From NCBI RefSeq assembly GCF_014518315.1, contig NZ_JACVEL010000006.1, forward strand, positions 152,166 to 216,165: DNA of 64,000 bases, given 5' to 3'. Under the pieces are notes generated by a model. That model was not told the origin of the DNA and did no database searches. It worked only from the letters and a program-made list of their open reading frames with translations. Source of the DNA: Taishania pollutisoli (GTDB lineage Bacteria > Bacteroidota > Bacteroidia > Flavobacteriales_D > Crocinitomicaceae). A program made the translations under genes and the position numbers. Of this stretch, positions 54,735 to 64,000 are shown in pieces (the stretch's first letter is position 1; each line of letters opens with the position of its first letter).

Positions 54735-55433
54735 TTAATTTTCAACAACCAGGCGAATAGAAATAAACTGTGCGTCTTTTGTGAAATTCAGAAGATACAT
54801 GCCATTTCGGACAGCACTTAAATCCAGTGTTTGCCCCAATGGAACAAGTGATTTTACTTCTTTACCATCCGGTGACAACAAACGAACTTCGCCATCGGGA
54901 ACAACACTTAAAGTTACGCTGTTTTTTGCCGGATTCGGACTCACAGCAATCAGTTCTGTTTGCAACTGATTGATTCCAGCCGTATTCTCTACGACCTCAA
55001 TCCATACACAACTTCTGTTATCACTGATCTCTGGATCTGTAACAGGATCTGCTGCATTGACCGGAATGACTGAAAAACATGCTTCTACCATCGAATTTTC
55101 AGTGCCGTCTCCATACACCATAAAGTGAGAAATCTGAGCAGAATCTCCAACAGGGATATCTATTCCTGTTTTTACAATGTGGTTTTCACCTCCCGGAAGG
55201 AATTCCAGCGTATCTGCATTCTGAGTGATGTATAAGAGAAGTGAATCACCGGCATTGATCGCTTCGCTCCCCTGATTTTTCACCTTCAGTATAATGTTAT
55301 ACGGGGTATTCATTGTAAATGTTGCCGGATCCGTTGACGGGTAAACAAGTTCTACCGACAGGTCAGCTGAGCGTTGTGCTCCGGACAGAAAACTTAGTCC
55401 TGAAAAAATGAATGTGCATACAATTGCTTTCAT
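54735..55433 (-). CDS. T9SS-exported CARDB-like domain protein
   Basis: 232 aa. The start at 55433 opens a signal peptide (MKAIVCTFIFSGLSFLSGAQ); an upstream in-frame extension is in the leader. Residues of about 20-150 form a CARDB-like Ig domain (LILKVKNQGSEAINAGDS-type pattern). The C-terminal 75 residues (IAVSPNPAKNSVTLSV ... SIRLVVEN) are a T9SS type A sorting domain. Role unknown. Confidence 0.85.
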   Translation of the reverse strand: MKAIVCTFIFSGLSFLSGAQRSADLSVELVYPSTDPATFTMNTPYNIILKVKNQGSEAINAGDSLLLYITQNADTLEFLPGGENHIVKTGIDIPVGDSAQISHFMVYGDGTENSMVEACFSVIPVNAADPVTDPEISDNRSCVWIEVVENTAGINQLQTELIAVSPNPAKNSVTLSVVPDGEVRLLSPDGKEVKSLVPLGQTLDLSAVRNGMYLLNFTKDAQFISIRLVVEN

Positions 55434-55483
55434 AGGCGTAATAGATTTAATTGAACAAAAATTGATTAGTTGACTAACTCTGA

Positions 55484-55491
55484 CAAAACTA
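55484..55491 (-). promoter_or_regulatory. -7 element upstream of the CARDB-like gene
   Basis: TAGTTTTG, an exact TAnnTTTG match on the minus strand, 50 bases before the ATG at 55433. It supports the shorter gene model. Confidence 0.5.
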
Positions 55492-55589
55492 AAATATTCA
55501 TTGCAAGAATCTTCCGCACTTGACTCAAGTGTAGTAGTTACCGATTCATACAGTACTTGTATTGAGTTACAGATAAATATGACCATATA

Positions 55590-55623
55590 GCTCTATCGCA
55601 ATATCGTCATATTGCGATAGAGC
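55590..55623. repeat. Perfect 15-bp inverted repeat
   Basis: GCTCTATCGCAATAT (55590-55604) and its exact complement (55609-55623) enclose a four-base loop, three bases after the stop codon of the 55627 gene. No T-run follows on either strand, so it may be a processing or protein-binding element rather than a normal terminator. The ATATTGCGATA core recurs at 11900-11910. Confidence 0.8.
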
Positions 55624-55626
55624 GAT

Positions 55627-56388
55627 TTACCAGATAAACGGGAATACAGCCTTACGCTCTTTCGGGTAATCCGGAAATTTTTCCTGGTACCACTTGTGAT
55701 GAGAAACAGCACGTGGAACCAGATTGGCAAACGTCCAGACAAAAAATGCCAGTCCCGGTAAACTCCATGTTAAAATCGCAAACCCGGCCCATTCAACGAC
55801 TTCACCCAACAAATTCGGGCAGCTCACATAACGGAACAACCCTTTTTGAGGAATCTTATATCCTGTTTCTCCCGGTTTTCGAAGGTGGATTAAGGTATTA
55901 TCGGATTGCCAATTGATGAACATTCCTACGGCAAAGATCAATGTGCCGATGATGAACTGAGGAGTCAGCAACCATTCCACCGGATACACCACAAATTCTC
56001 CCAGGTAGTAGCCAATCAAAAAGCCATTCACAAGATTGAAACACATCGCCATCAATGTAATTGTAAGCGGCATTTTTTTGCCATTGGTTTGAATCCGAAG
56101 CGGGAAAATAATACTCCTGTTGACATAATGCAATGCAAAAAACCCCACAATAATACCATTGACCAGCGAGATCGTGTTGGTCCCCTTGTACAGGAAAAAA
56201 AACAATACCGCCAGGACAAAAAACTCCATAACAAACCACCCCAGTTTGTTATCAATCAATGGCCCCCAGGTTGTCTTGGTATGCCTTCCGTAAGGAGCTG
56301 TAATAAAAAGTAATGCAATGAAGACAATTACCGCAACTGCGATCCATCCCCATGCAAACAACGTGTATTGTTCAAATGTCACTGTCAT
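55627..56388 (-). CDS. Steroid 5-alpha-reductase-like (DUF1295-type) membrane enzyme
   Basis: 253 aa with about six to seven transmembrane segments. The C-terminal part, GYKIPQKGLFRYVSCPNLLGEVVEWAG-type (NLLGE motif) and VPRAVSHHKWYQEKFPDYP, matches the steroid reductase/ICMT-like C-terminal domain that binds NADPH or SAM. Start at ATG 56388, four bases after the stop of the SDR gene; the frame upstream overlaps that gene. Co-transcribed with the SDR gene; a joint role in lipid or sterol-like metabolism is inferred. Confidence 0.88.
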   Translation of the reverse strand: MTVTFEQYTLFAWGWIAVAVIVFIALLFITAPYGRHTKTTWGPLIDNKLGWFVMEFFVLAVLFFFLYKGTNTISLVNGIIVGFFALHYVNRSIIFPLRIQTNGKKMPLTITLMAMCFNLVNGFLIGYYLGEFVVYPVEWLLTPQFIIGTLIFAVGMFINWQSDNTLIHLRKPGETGYKIPQKGLFRYVSCPNLLGEVVEWAGFAILTWSLPGLAFFVWTFANLVPRAVSHHKWYQEKFPDYPKERKAVFPFIW

Positions 56389-56392
56389 ATAC

Positions 56393-57370
56393 CTATATTC
56401 TTCTACTGTTTCTAAACCACTCAACCGTATCACTGAGTGTCTCACCTAATTCCCGCACCGAATATCCCAATTCTTTTTGTGCTTTAGTCGATAATGTTTG
56501 CTTGTTTCCATCCTGCAGGATATCAATATAAGCTTTGTCATACAACGGAGCCTTTTTCGTCAGATACGCATATGATTTTACAAACGGCAATCCAACGCTG
56601 GCAACAAAAAGCGGTAATTCGACCAGTCGTTTTTTCGTTCCTTTTGCTTCCAGCACCAGGTTGGAAAATTCTTTTATCGTGTAATATTTCCCCCCCAGAA
56701 TATAGGTTTCCCCTGCCCTGCCTTTTTCCAGCGCCAATACGGTCCCTCTGGCCATATCGCGAACATCCGCAAAATCAAATCCACCTTTTACAACTGCAGG
56801 AACGCTTCCCCTGTAAATATCAATGACGGCTTTTCCCAATTTTGAAGGTTTATGATCCGGAGGCCCCACTGCGGAAGTTGGGCAGACAATCACAACATGT
56901 TGTCCGTTTTTTGCCGCTTCCTGTGCCTGCATGTGTCCATCCCGTTTGGTTTGATCATAAAAAACCGATTTTTCCGTCACGAAATGACGTGTTTCATCAA
57001 TCGGCACATCGGATGGTTGATGATTGAATGCATGGATGGAACTGAAATGAACTACTTTTTTGACACCTGATTCACGTGCAATTTCCAACACATTCTTTGT
57101 CCCGGTAACATTGATATCATATACCTTCTGAACAAACGTATATCCCAATTCGATCATTCCCGCCGTATGGATGACCGCATCACATGCCTGCATCAGCTTC
57201 TCCAGGGAGGCACGATCCAGCACATTGCCTTTGATAAACGTTACAGGTAACTCACAAATCGCTTCACAATCATTGTAGACCAACGCCTGCACTTCGTATC
57301 CCTTGTTCAACAATTCCCTGCAAATGGCAGAACCGATATGTCCCGCAGCTCCTGTAACAGCAATTTTCAT
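56393..57370 (-). CDS. NAD-dependent epimerase/dehydratase (dihydroflavonol reductase-like)
   Basis: 325 aa extended SDR. The nucleotide motif VTGAAGHIGS is at 5-14 and the catalytic Tyr138-x3-Lys142 in FYDQTK is present, with Ser110-Ser111 upstream. Related to dihydroflavonol-4-reductase and 3-beta-hydroxysteroid dehydrogenase families. First gene of a two-gene operon with the steroid reductase-like enzyme. Confidence 0.92.
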   Translation of the reverse strand: MKIAVTGAAGHIGSAICRELLNKGYEVQALVYNDCEAICELPVTFIKGNVLDRASLEKLMQACDAVIHTAGMIELGYTFVQKVYDINVTGTKNVLEIARESGVKKVVHFSSIHAFNHQPSDVPIDETRHFVTEKSVFYDQTKRDGHMQAQEAAKNGQHVVIVCPTSAVGPPDHKPSKLGKAVIDIYRGSVPAVVKGGFDFADVRDMARGTVLALEKGRAGETYILGGKYYTIKEFSNLVLEAKGTKKRLVELPLFVASVGLPFVKSYAYLTKKAPLYDKAYIDILQDGNKQTLSTKAQKELGYSVRELGETLSDTVEWFRNSRRI

Positions 57371-57374
57371 AGCT

Positions 57375-57382
57375 CAAAATTA
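57375..57382 (-). promoter_or_regulatory. -7 element upstream of the SDR gene
   Basis: TAATTTTG, an exact TAnnTTTG match ending four bases before the ATG at 57370, implying a leaderless mRNA if used. Confidence 0.45.
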
Positions 57383-57513
57383 AAATAAATTGTATTAGCA
57401 CATCATTTTCAACCAATATACAGACACAGCAAACGTTTATACATCGTCTGCAATTGTTTGTCAATTAGCGCGCTATTTTCAACGATAAATCAGGAGAAAC
57501 CGGGCAAAACCTC

Positions 57514-57521
57514 TATCTTTG
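57514..57521 (+). promoter_or_regulatory. -7 element upstream of the L,D-transpeptidase gene
   Basis: TATCTTTG, an exact TAnnTTTG match, 19 bases before the ATG at 57541. No -33 TTG at a normal distance. Confidence 0.55.
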
Positions 57522-57540
57522 TATCGTTATTGACCCCCAT

Positions 57541-59124
57541 ATGAAAAGGCTGTTCATCTTATTTACAACTATACTACTTGCATCCTGTCATTCAAAATTG
57601 GATGAACAAGGACTCATGCAACAAAATCTTTCCACAGAAGAAACATTAAAAGCAATTCTTTCCGAAGAATACAAGGAAACCCTTGGAATCGATGAAGAAG
57701 GAAGAAACTTATTGTACACATTTTATGAGCAACGCCGGTTTAAACCGCTATGGGCGAAAAAGAAATCCATCAACGCAACCGGTGAGGAACTTCTAAAATT
57801 ACTGAAACATCCCATCCGGTTTGGAATGTCAGACAAACGGTTTGATTTAAATTGGAGCGACGACCAACCTATTCAGAATGAAGTGGTCATTGTTTGCGGA
57901 CTTGCCAGAAGCTACAATGATCTGAAATACGGGATGCTTGATTCCACGATGACACACCTGAAGCCCCTGTCGTATGTTTCACTGAAATCACTGGATACCT
58001 TACTGGACTTCAGCAGTAACAATTATGCGGAGAAAATCATTTCATGGGGACCTTCGGACAGCACGTATCAATCGTTAGCACGCGGGTTGTATACATTTGT
58101 TCAGAACAACCCGATTGGAGAACACATAAAAGAGCTGAGAACCATCAAAGAAGACCCGGCAGCAGCAATCACAGGAACAAAAGAAATTCTGATTTCCAAA
58201 GGATACCTCAACGCGGAAGAAGCAACAGACTCTACTACGTTTGTGACGGCATTAAAAAAATTCCAAACTGATCATGGATGCAATCCGGATGGAGTCATCG
58301 GAACAAACACCGTCCAAATCCTCACAGAAACAAATCTGCACAAAGCACAACGGATAGCACTTGCGATGGAAAAACAACGGCGAAAACAGGCCTATCCGAG
58401 TCGCTATATTGCCATCAATATCCCGGAATACATGCTCCGCTTACGCAATGAAGATACCTTGTGTATTGAAACACGCATTGTCGTTGGGAAATATGAAAAT
58501 CAAACCCCGGAACTTACTTCCGGAATGCACACCATTGTCGTATATCCGTACTGGAATGTCCCCTATTCTATTGCCAGCAAAGAAATTCTACCTGCAGCAC
58601 AACGCACCCCGGATTACTTTGCAAAAAATAACATGGTATTGCTCCAAAAAGGAGATACAATCAACCCGCACAAAGTAAAATGGAAAAAAATCAAAGAAAA
58701 TGCATTCCCTTACCGGGTAGTGCAACAACCGGGATATAAAAATTCCCTGGGAATCCTCAAATTTGATTTTTACAACAAATACGACGTCTATGTACACGAC
58801 ACTCCTTCAAAAGGGCTTTTCCAGACAACGGCACGTGCCTATTCACACGGCTGTATACGAACAGAAAATCCGGTAGATTTGGCAAAGGTAATTCTTGGTC
58901 TGGATGAAAATGTTGTAGTTGCAGACAGCCTCGACTCACTGATTGCCAGAACAGGAATCAATCATCCGGTCAAATTAAAAAAACGAATCCCCGTATATGT
59001 GGAATACAATTCGGTAATTGTACAAAATGGTGAGACAAAAATTCTCCGGGACGTTTACCTTCGGGATGATAAATACCTCAACGCAATGTTTCCCGGCACA
59101 GAAGATACAAATCATGCGAACTAA
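57541..59124 (+). CDS. L,D-transpeptidase lipoprotein (YcbB-like)
   Basis: 527 aa. A lipobox ends at Cys16 (LLASC). A peptidoglycan-binding domain is at about 213-262 (GYLNAEEATD ... DGVIGTNTVQIL). The YkuD catalytic domain follows, with His419 and the SHGCIR motif at 435-440, nucleophile Cys438. It should crosslink peptidoglycan 3-3 or attach proteins in the periplasm. Size and domain order match YcbB/LdtD-type enzymes, including the insertion between the two domains' conserved strands. Confidence 0.94.
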   Translation: MKRLFILFTTILLASCHSKLDEQGLMQQNLSTEETLKAILSEEYKETLGIDEEGRNLLYTFYEQRRFKPLWAKKKSINATGEELLKLLKHPIRFGMSDKRFDLNWSDDQPIQNEVVIVCGLARSYNDLKYGMLDSTMTHLKPLSYVSLKSLDTLLDFSSNNYAEKIISWGPSDSTYQSLARGLYTFVQNNPIGEHIKELRTIKEDPAAAITGTKEILISKGYLNAEEATDSTTFVTALKKFQTDHGCNPDGVIGTNTVQILTETNLHKAQRIALAMEKQRRKQAYPSRYIAINIPEYMLRLRNEDTLCIETRIVVGKYENQTPELTSGMHTIVVYPYWNVPYSIASKEILPAAQRTPDYFAKNNMVLLQKGDTINPHKVKWKKIKENAFPYRVVQQPGYKNSLGILKFDFYNKYDVYVHDTPSKGLFQTTARAYSHGCIRTENPVDLAKVILGLDENVVVADSLDSLIARTGINHPVKLKKRIPVYVEYNSVIVQNGETKILRDVYLRDDKYLNAMFPGTEDTNHAN

Positions 59125-59198
59125 ATATAACGGAACATTTTTGGGTTTACTTCTTGCTGTTTGAAAAGTATTGTTGAATTTTGCTAAAAAAATAACGG

Positions 59199-59864
59199 AT
59201 GCGAATACTGTACTTTCTTCCGGTCATCTTTTTAATCGCTGCCTGCAATGGCAACAACGAAGAAGTTGCACAATTGGAAGACATCATGCCAACGTCAAAT
59301 TACGATAAAACGAAAAAGACGGATACCATACCTGCAAAAGTGGTTTTCACTCCCTCCGTTTCTTCAGCAGAATTGGAAGCAGCGCAAATCAAATGGGACT
59401 CGGTCGTTGTCAACGATACGTTAACCATTCCCGAACGTTTTTCTCCAAAAAAAATGGAGAAATTTACGTATTGGACAGCAGGTAAATCTGTGGAATATTA
59501 CCGGTGGTCCTTTCCTGATTCTTCCAAAACAATGAAAGCGTTCTTAAACTGGATGAACTGCTACGGTGAACGGTGCTTAATGGTTCAACTTCGCACCAAT
59601 GCCAATATTCAGCGAAATGCGTTTTTGATTCTCCAAAATGACACATCCATCGTTCAGATTCAATCTCCGTCGATCAGGCTTGCTGAACTGAAAAAATGGA
59701 AAAAACTGTATTTCACGCCTCAACAGCAAACTGCGTCTTCCAAAAAGAAAGCACCCAAAGTCAAATGGAATTATGTGATTACACAACCGCGCGGAGGAAA
59801 AGCCATCTGGAGTCAGTTTAAAGACGAAGAAGAACAGGAATTTGTACAACTTGAAACCAAATAA
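59199..59864 (+). CDS. Hypothetical lipoprotein
   Basis: 221 aa. LIAAC gives a lipobox with Cys16. The mature part contains SSAELEAAQIKWDSVVVNDT and MKAFLNWMNCYGERCLMVQL, with no family recognised. The C-terminal stretch is rich in Lys and Gln. Followed after three bases by the next gene, so the two are co-transcribed. Confidence 0.75.
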   Translation: MRILYFLPVIFLIAACNGNNEEVAQLEDIMPTSNYDKTKKTDTIPAKVVFTPSVSSAELEAAQIKWDSVVVNDTLTIPERFSPKKMEKFTYWTAGKSVEYYRWSFPDSSKTMKAFLNWMNCYGERCLMVQLRTNANIQRNAFLILQNDTSIVQIQSPSIRLAELKKWKKLYFTPQQQTASSKKKAPKVKWNYVITQPRGGKAIWSQFKDEEEQEFVQLETK

Positions 59865-59867
59865 ATT

Positions 59868-60200
59868 ATGAAAATTGTCAATCGTGGATTTTTAATCGTT
59901 TCCCCAAAGCAACCCTTTTTTGATTGGGCAAACGAATTTGAAGAAGAAATCTTTTTCTCGGAAGAAGACGATGTGGAACCAACCATTTACCTCGTCGATG
60001 AAGATTTCATTGAAACGGAACAAGTAATCCGGGATCAGTTCAAAAAAATCTTTTTGAATGAATTGAACATGATTACCGAAAATACCGAAGACCATCCGAA
60101 AATCAATGAACAGTTGTTTTATGAATGGTTTTCCGTAACTGCAGGGACAACGATTATCGACACACAGTCAGCTGACTTGAAACGATTTGACCTGGACTGA
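59868..60200 (+). CDS. Conserved small acidic protein, unknown function
   Basis: 110 aa cytoplasmic protein, strongly acidic (EEDDVEPTIYLVDEDFIETE). The opening MKIVNRGFLIVSPKQPFFDW and the later NELNMITENTEDHP are reminiscent of a widespread uncharacterised Bacteroidota family; I cannot name it. In operon with the lipoprotein gene upstream. Confidence 0.75.
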   Translation: MKIVNRGFLIVSPKQPFFDWANEFEEEIFFSEEDDVEPTIYLVDEDFIETEQVIRDQFKKIFLNELNMITENTEDHPKINEQLFYEWFSVTAGTTIIDTQSADLKRFDLD

Positions 60201-60407
60201 TAACAAAACGGAGCAATCTCTCCGGAGTATTTTTTCACCGAAGTACTGGTACTGTTTGTACCAATCCAATCAGGCAGCATTTACCCGTAACCAACAAAAC
60301 CGCATCATTTTTAACAATTTTTTTAAAAAATAGCTGTGCAAGTACTCAACTTTTTTCATCCTGGTTTGTACAGATTGCTATATATTTAATCGAATAATTT
60401 CATTGGT

Positions 60408-63400
60408 ATGAAACGTCTAATTAGTAAAATCGCCCTTGTGATCTTTTCACTTTCCATACTCTCAGGAGGATGTGATGATCAAAAAGAAACAACTACACCA
60501 ACAACCGTTAATTCTGAAAGTACTATGAAAACACCTTTTCAGTTTTCCGGCTATGAACAGGACTGGAAAAAAGTAGATTCACTGGAAAACCAGGGGCTGC
60601 CGAAATCCGCGCTGGAAATTGTCAATGTAATTATGGACAGAGCTTCCAAAGAAAAAAACCAGCCGATGCAGATCAAGGCATTGATGTACCAGCTCAAACT
60701 GAATCAAAACCTGGAGGAAGAGGACTTTTCTAAATCGCTTGTCCGTATTGACGAATTGAGAAAAACCAATGAAGAACCACTCAAACAGTTACTCGCATCT
60801 ATAAAAGCTGATTTATTGTGGATGTACCTGGAAAATAACCGGTACAATTTCTACAACAGATCGACAACCCAAAATTTTAACCTGGGGGATGTTTCTACGT
60901 GGGATTTGAAAACCCTGCTCGATACATCCAATAAATTGTTTATGGAATCGCTTGAGAACAAAGAAAAATTGCAGCAAATTCCATTAAACGAGTATGCATA
61001 CATTCTTACAGAAATCAACTCAGACTCCTACCTGACAGCTCCGACACTATATGATTTCCTGGCGCACAGAGCAATTGCTCATTTCCGAAATGAAGAAACA
61101 GGAATTACCCGTCCGGCAAATAAATTCGCCATTAATGACAAGCGTTATTTCGGAACAGATGCTGAATTTTTAAGCATTTCTACACAAACTGACGATTCAC
61201 TTTCACAATACCTTCAGTATGTAAAAACCATGCAGGAACTGGTGCGTTTTCATAGCAAAAACAACCAGGTAACAGCACGGATGCGCAACGAACTGGATCG
61301 GCTGAATTTTGCGTATAACGCATCCACCATTGATACGAAAACAGAATGGTACAAAGCAGCATTGATTCGTATGCAGAAAGAATACGCTGTGTACCCGGTT
61401 GTAGGAGAAGTCAATGCACAGCTTGCCGAATTGTATATGGATTTGGGAAGTAAGGCAGAAGCAACTCATCCGGATTATCAATTACTGAAAACGGCAAATG
61501 CATTGTGTAAGGAAACAATTGAAAAATACCCGGGAACCTTCGGAGCAAAAAAATGCCAGATCATTTCATCGGGGCTTCAACAAAAATCACTGAGTGGAGA
61601 TATTGAACGTTACAACGCTGCCAATCAACCGGTATTGATGAAGGTTTCCTACAAAAACATGGATTCTGTTCACGTATTGATTTATCAACTCAAAGAAAGT
61701 GAAGAATACGCTTACTATTATGAGTTGAAAGAGCGATTAAAAGGACTGAAACAAGTGAGCGCTAAGAAAATCGCATTACCAGCTTCCGATGACTTCCAAC
61801 TTCACAGTACGGAAATTGCCTTGGATGCCCTCGGATATGGTGATTACCTGGTATTACTTTCAAGTGATCCAACCATTTTGGAAGATGGAAAAGCGATTCA
61901 CTGGACAGGAGAATTTACCAGTACAGATATGGCTTATTCCTTAAGAGATCAGGGAAGTAAAAACTCAGGCATCCAGGTATACAATCGTACGACAGGATCC
62001 GCAATTGCACAAGCAACAGTTAATGTCTATGAGACAAAATACAATTACACTACCCGAAAAAATGCAAAGAAATTAATTGCAACCTACAAAACTGATGCAA
62101 CTGGCTGGGCATTGCTCCCGCATGGAAATGACCGGTATGGAAAATCGGTGGAAGTAGTCTACGGAAAAGATAAGTTGTCATCCAATGCAAGTTTGTACGA
62201 TTACGATCATACAGCATCAAGTACAACGGACAATTTATTTACAGACCGCTCTATCTACAGACCGGGACAAATCGTTTATTTCAAAGGTATCCGACTGACA
62301 ACAGAGAACAAAAAAAGTAAAATCGTAACAGGATCAAGTGTTGCTGCTGTGCTGAATGATGTCAATTATCAAAAAGTGACAGACCTGAAATTGACAACGA
62401 ACGAGTATGGTTCGTTCTCAGGCAGTTTCCGTTTACCTACAACAGGATTGACCGGACAAATGCATATCAAAACGGACTACGGAACAGTATATTTCTCTGT
62501 TGAAGAATACAAACGTCCTACGTTTAAAGTGGAAATTGCTCAGTCATCGGCAGAATACAAATTGGGAGAAACAATTAAAGTGGAAGGAAATGCACTTGCT
62601 TATGCAGGAAACGCAGTGGATAATGCGACCGTTAAATATGTCGTGAAACGCAGCATCTTCTTGCCATACTGGCGGGCCTATTATTTGAGAATCGCCCCTG
62701 TCAGTTCATCGGAAACCGTAATCAACGAAGGAACTGTAATGACAGATGAAAACGGGAAATTTACTGTGAACTTCCCGGCGGAGAAAGATCCGACAAATCA
62801 TCATTCGGCTTATACCTATACGTATACCATTACAACAGATGTAACGGATATGAACGGAGAAACACGTTCGGCTACGAAATACATTTCTGTCGGAGAAAGT
62901 TCCCTGCAATTGAATGTCAGTGTGCTCGAATCAATGGACAAGTCTTCCAAGGGAAGTATTTCCGTGAACACAACAAATGCAGATGGGAAAACGATTCCGG
63001 CAAAAGGATTGATCGTTATCTCCCGTTTGAAACCGCTGGAAAAAGTAATGGCATCCCGCAGCTGGTCCAAGCCGGATAAACCATCTTTATCAGAAGCACA
63101 ATTCAATCAATTGTTCCCGTACATTCAGTACCAATCAATTGAAAAGTACGAACGTGCCGTTGAACAAGAAGTAGAGCGCATCAACTTTGATACGGAAAAA
63201 GCAACAACTGTCCAGTTGAATAATTCAAACTGGAAAACAGGCGATTATAAAATTGAAACAACTACCAAAGATAAAAACGGAGTAGAAGTAAAAGACGTAC
63301 AGTTTATCCAGATAACGGATGTAAATGGAACACAGGCTCCGTTTGAATGTGTTTTTCACGCTTATGCATTAAAAACATCCTATGAACCCGGGGAAACAAT

Positions 63401-64000
63401 TACTGTTCCCGTTTCCAGCTCTCTGAAAAATCAATTGGTACTGATGGAAGTCAATGTGGATGGTACTATTGTTGAACGCAAGCACATTTTGTTGTCAGGT
63501 GATCAGAAAACAATCACATTTAAAGTAGAAGAAAAACACCGGGGAGGATTGGGAATCTTATTATCCGCTGTACGATACGGACGACAGTACATGAAAGACT
63601 TTAGTTTCTCCGTCCCATACACCAACAAAGAGTTACAGGTAAGTTTTGAAACATTCAGAGACAAATTACAGCCCGGACAGCAGGAAGAATGGCGTCTGAG
63701 AATTACCGGACCGAAGAAAGAAAAGGTTGCTGCTGAACTCCTGTTAACCATGTACGACGCTTCACTGGATGCATTTCGCTCACATGGTTATGTATTCAAT
63801 CCATTCGGTCAAAACAGCTATGCGAGTTACCGCTCGTTCACCGGTTTTGGAAACAGCTATGGCAGAGGATACCCTTCCTATGAAGATGTCGGTTATGCAG
63901 GTCATGTTAATCCACCACTGTTGAACTGGTTCGGATACTATACCCCAGGTTACTATACTTATCATTGGGGACGTGGAGAAGGTGCTGGTGTGCTAATGGA
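60408..64000 (+). CDS. Alpha-2-macroglobulin family lipoprotein, partial (continues beyond right edge)
   Basis: 1197 codons visible and open to the window end. A signal with a cysteine at residue 22 (LSGGCDD) suggests a lipoprotein although the -3 position is Ser rather than Leu. Residues of about 40-400 are helical and repeat-like. The macroglobulin domains include TDRSIYRPGQIVYFKGI and EEYKRPTFKVEI, typical of the MG2-MG4 region that binds proteases, and later ECVFHAYALKTSYEPGE. The thioester or TED region lies outside the window. Bacteroidota homologues often lack the thioester Cys; this cannot be checked here. The 200 bases upstream hold no recognised promoter. Confidence 0.88.
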   Translation, partial: MKRLISKIALVIFSLSILSGGCDDQKETTTPTTVNSESTMKTPFQFSGYEQDWKKVDSLENQGLPKSALEIVNVIMDRASKEKNQPMQIKALMYQLKLNQNLEEEDFSKSLVRIDELRKTNEEPLKQLLASIKADLLWMYLENNRYNFYNRSTTQNFNLGDVSTWDLKTLLDTSNKLFMESLENKEKLQQIPLNEYAYILTEINSDSYLTAPTLYDFLAHRAIAHFRNEETGITRPANKFAINDKRYFGTDAEFLSISTQTDDSLSQYLQYVKTMQELVRFHSKNNQVTARMRNELDRLNFAYNASTIDTKTEWYKAALIRMQKEYAVYPVVGEVNAQLAELYMDLGSKAEATHPDYQLLKTANALCKETIEKYPGTFGAKKCQIISSGLQQKSLSGDIERYNAANQPVLMKVSYKNMDSVHVLIYQLKESEEYAYYYELKERLKGLKQVSAKKIALPASDDFQLHSTEIALDALGYGDYLVLLSSDPTILEDGKAIHWTGEFTSTDMAYSLRDQGSKNSGIQVYNRTTGSAIAQATVNVYETKYNYTTRKNAKKLIATYKTDATGWALLPHGNDRYGKSVEVVYGKDKLSSNASLYDYDHTASSTTDNLFTDRSIYRPGQIVYFKGIRLTTENKKSKIVTGSSVAAVLNDVNYQKVTDLKLTTNEYGSFSGSFRLPTTGLTGQMHIKTDYGTVYFSVEEYKRPTFKVEIAQSSAEYKLGETIKVEGNALAYAGNAVDNATVKYVVKRSIFLPYWRAYYLRIAPVSSSETVINEGTVMTDENGKFTVNFPAEKDPTNHHSAYTYTYTITTDVTDMNGETRSATKYISVGESSLQLNVSVLESMDKSSKGSISVNTTNADGKTIPAKGLIVISRLKPLEKVMASRSWSKPDKPSLSEAQFNQLFPYIQYQSIEKYERAVEQEVERINFDTEKATTVQLNNSNWKTGDYKIETTTKDKNGVEVKDVQFIQITDVNGTQAPFECVFHAYALKTSYEPGETITVPVSSSLKNQLVLMEVNVDGTIVERKHILLSGDQKTITFKVEEKHRGGLGILLSAVRYGRQYMKDFSFSVPYTNKELQVSFETFRDKLQPGQQEEWRLRITGPKKEKVAAELLLTMYDASLDAFRSHGYVFNPFGQNSYASYRSFTGFGNSYGRGYPSYEDVGYAGHVNPPLLNWFGYYTPGYYTYHWGRGEGAGVLM

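Noticed and set aside
1-64000. tRNA, rRNA, insertion sequences, prophage or integrase genes
   Set aside because: No cloverleaf-like or rRNA-like stretches, transposases, integrases or terminal inverted repeats were recognised on either strand.

Overview
The window is a contiguous piece of a Bacteroidota chromosome, most likely Flavobacteriales (a Fluviicola/Crocinitomicaceae-type organism is my inference). Support: several secreted proteins end in a type IX secretion (T9SS) C-terminal domain; many genes are preceded by the Bacteroidota -7 promoter motif TAnnTTTG only a few bases before the start codon; base composition is moderately AT-rich; DUF4301, DUF4199 and DUF6265-type proteins and the GH3/beta-lactamase fusion are typical of this phylum. 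No rRNA, tRNA, complete insertion sequence or prophage was seen.

Layout. 1-7.3 kb: a PKD-repeat surface protein running off the left edge, a peptidoglycan-directed GH3-serine hydrolase fusion, a secreted protein of unknown role, an extradiol dioxygenase and an NlpE/META lipoprotein. 7.5-14.1 kb: housekeeping genes hisS-hutH-membrane protein, a MarC protein, a TlyA rRNA methyltransferase and mnmE. 14.1-23.9 kb: a type I restriction-modification operon on the minus strand (hsdM, fic, a two-nuclease-fold protein, frameshifted hsdS, an Abi/HEPN-like protein, a second nuclease-like protein, hsdR) with four tandem 42-bp palindromic repeats inside it. 24-32.1 kb: housekeeping genes (cold-shock protein, GNAT, nadD-gmk-yicC, glsB-like, rlmN, a methyltransferase, DUF4301) plus a structured RNA candidate that may be the SRP RNA.

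32.2-39.7 kb: a complete type II-C CRISPR-Cas system: a short tracrRNA on the minus strand, cas9 (1453 aa, all nuclease motifs intact), a decayed RhuM/Fic-type toxin remnant, cas1, cas2 and an array of 15 intact 47-bp repeats plus one degenerate terminal repeat with 15 spacers of 29-30 nt. The anti-repeat shows that crRNAs must be read from the minus strand, towards cas2, opposite to the cas genes. A hairpin with a T-rich tail on that strand lies between cas2 and the array.

40.4-48.8 kb: a Crp/Fnr regulator followed by a dense co-directional run of about 15 small genes (VOC/PhnB, SRPBCC, DUF1801, DUF1697, YCII, DUF4199), one with a frameshift. 48.8-55.4 kb: three T9SS cargo proteins, two of them divergent neighbours sharing the same module before the sorting domain, and a membrane protein. 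55.6-64 kb: a steroid-reductase-like membrane enzyme with a short-chain dehydrogenase, an L,D-transpeptidase lipoprotein, two small hypothetical genes and an alpha-2-macroglobulin-type lipoprotein running off the right edge.

The two defence loci (type I R-M with accessory nucleases, and Cas9 with a toxin remnant) are the accessory parts; the rest is ordinary chromosome.
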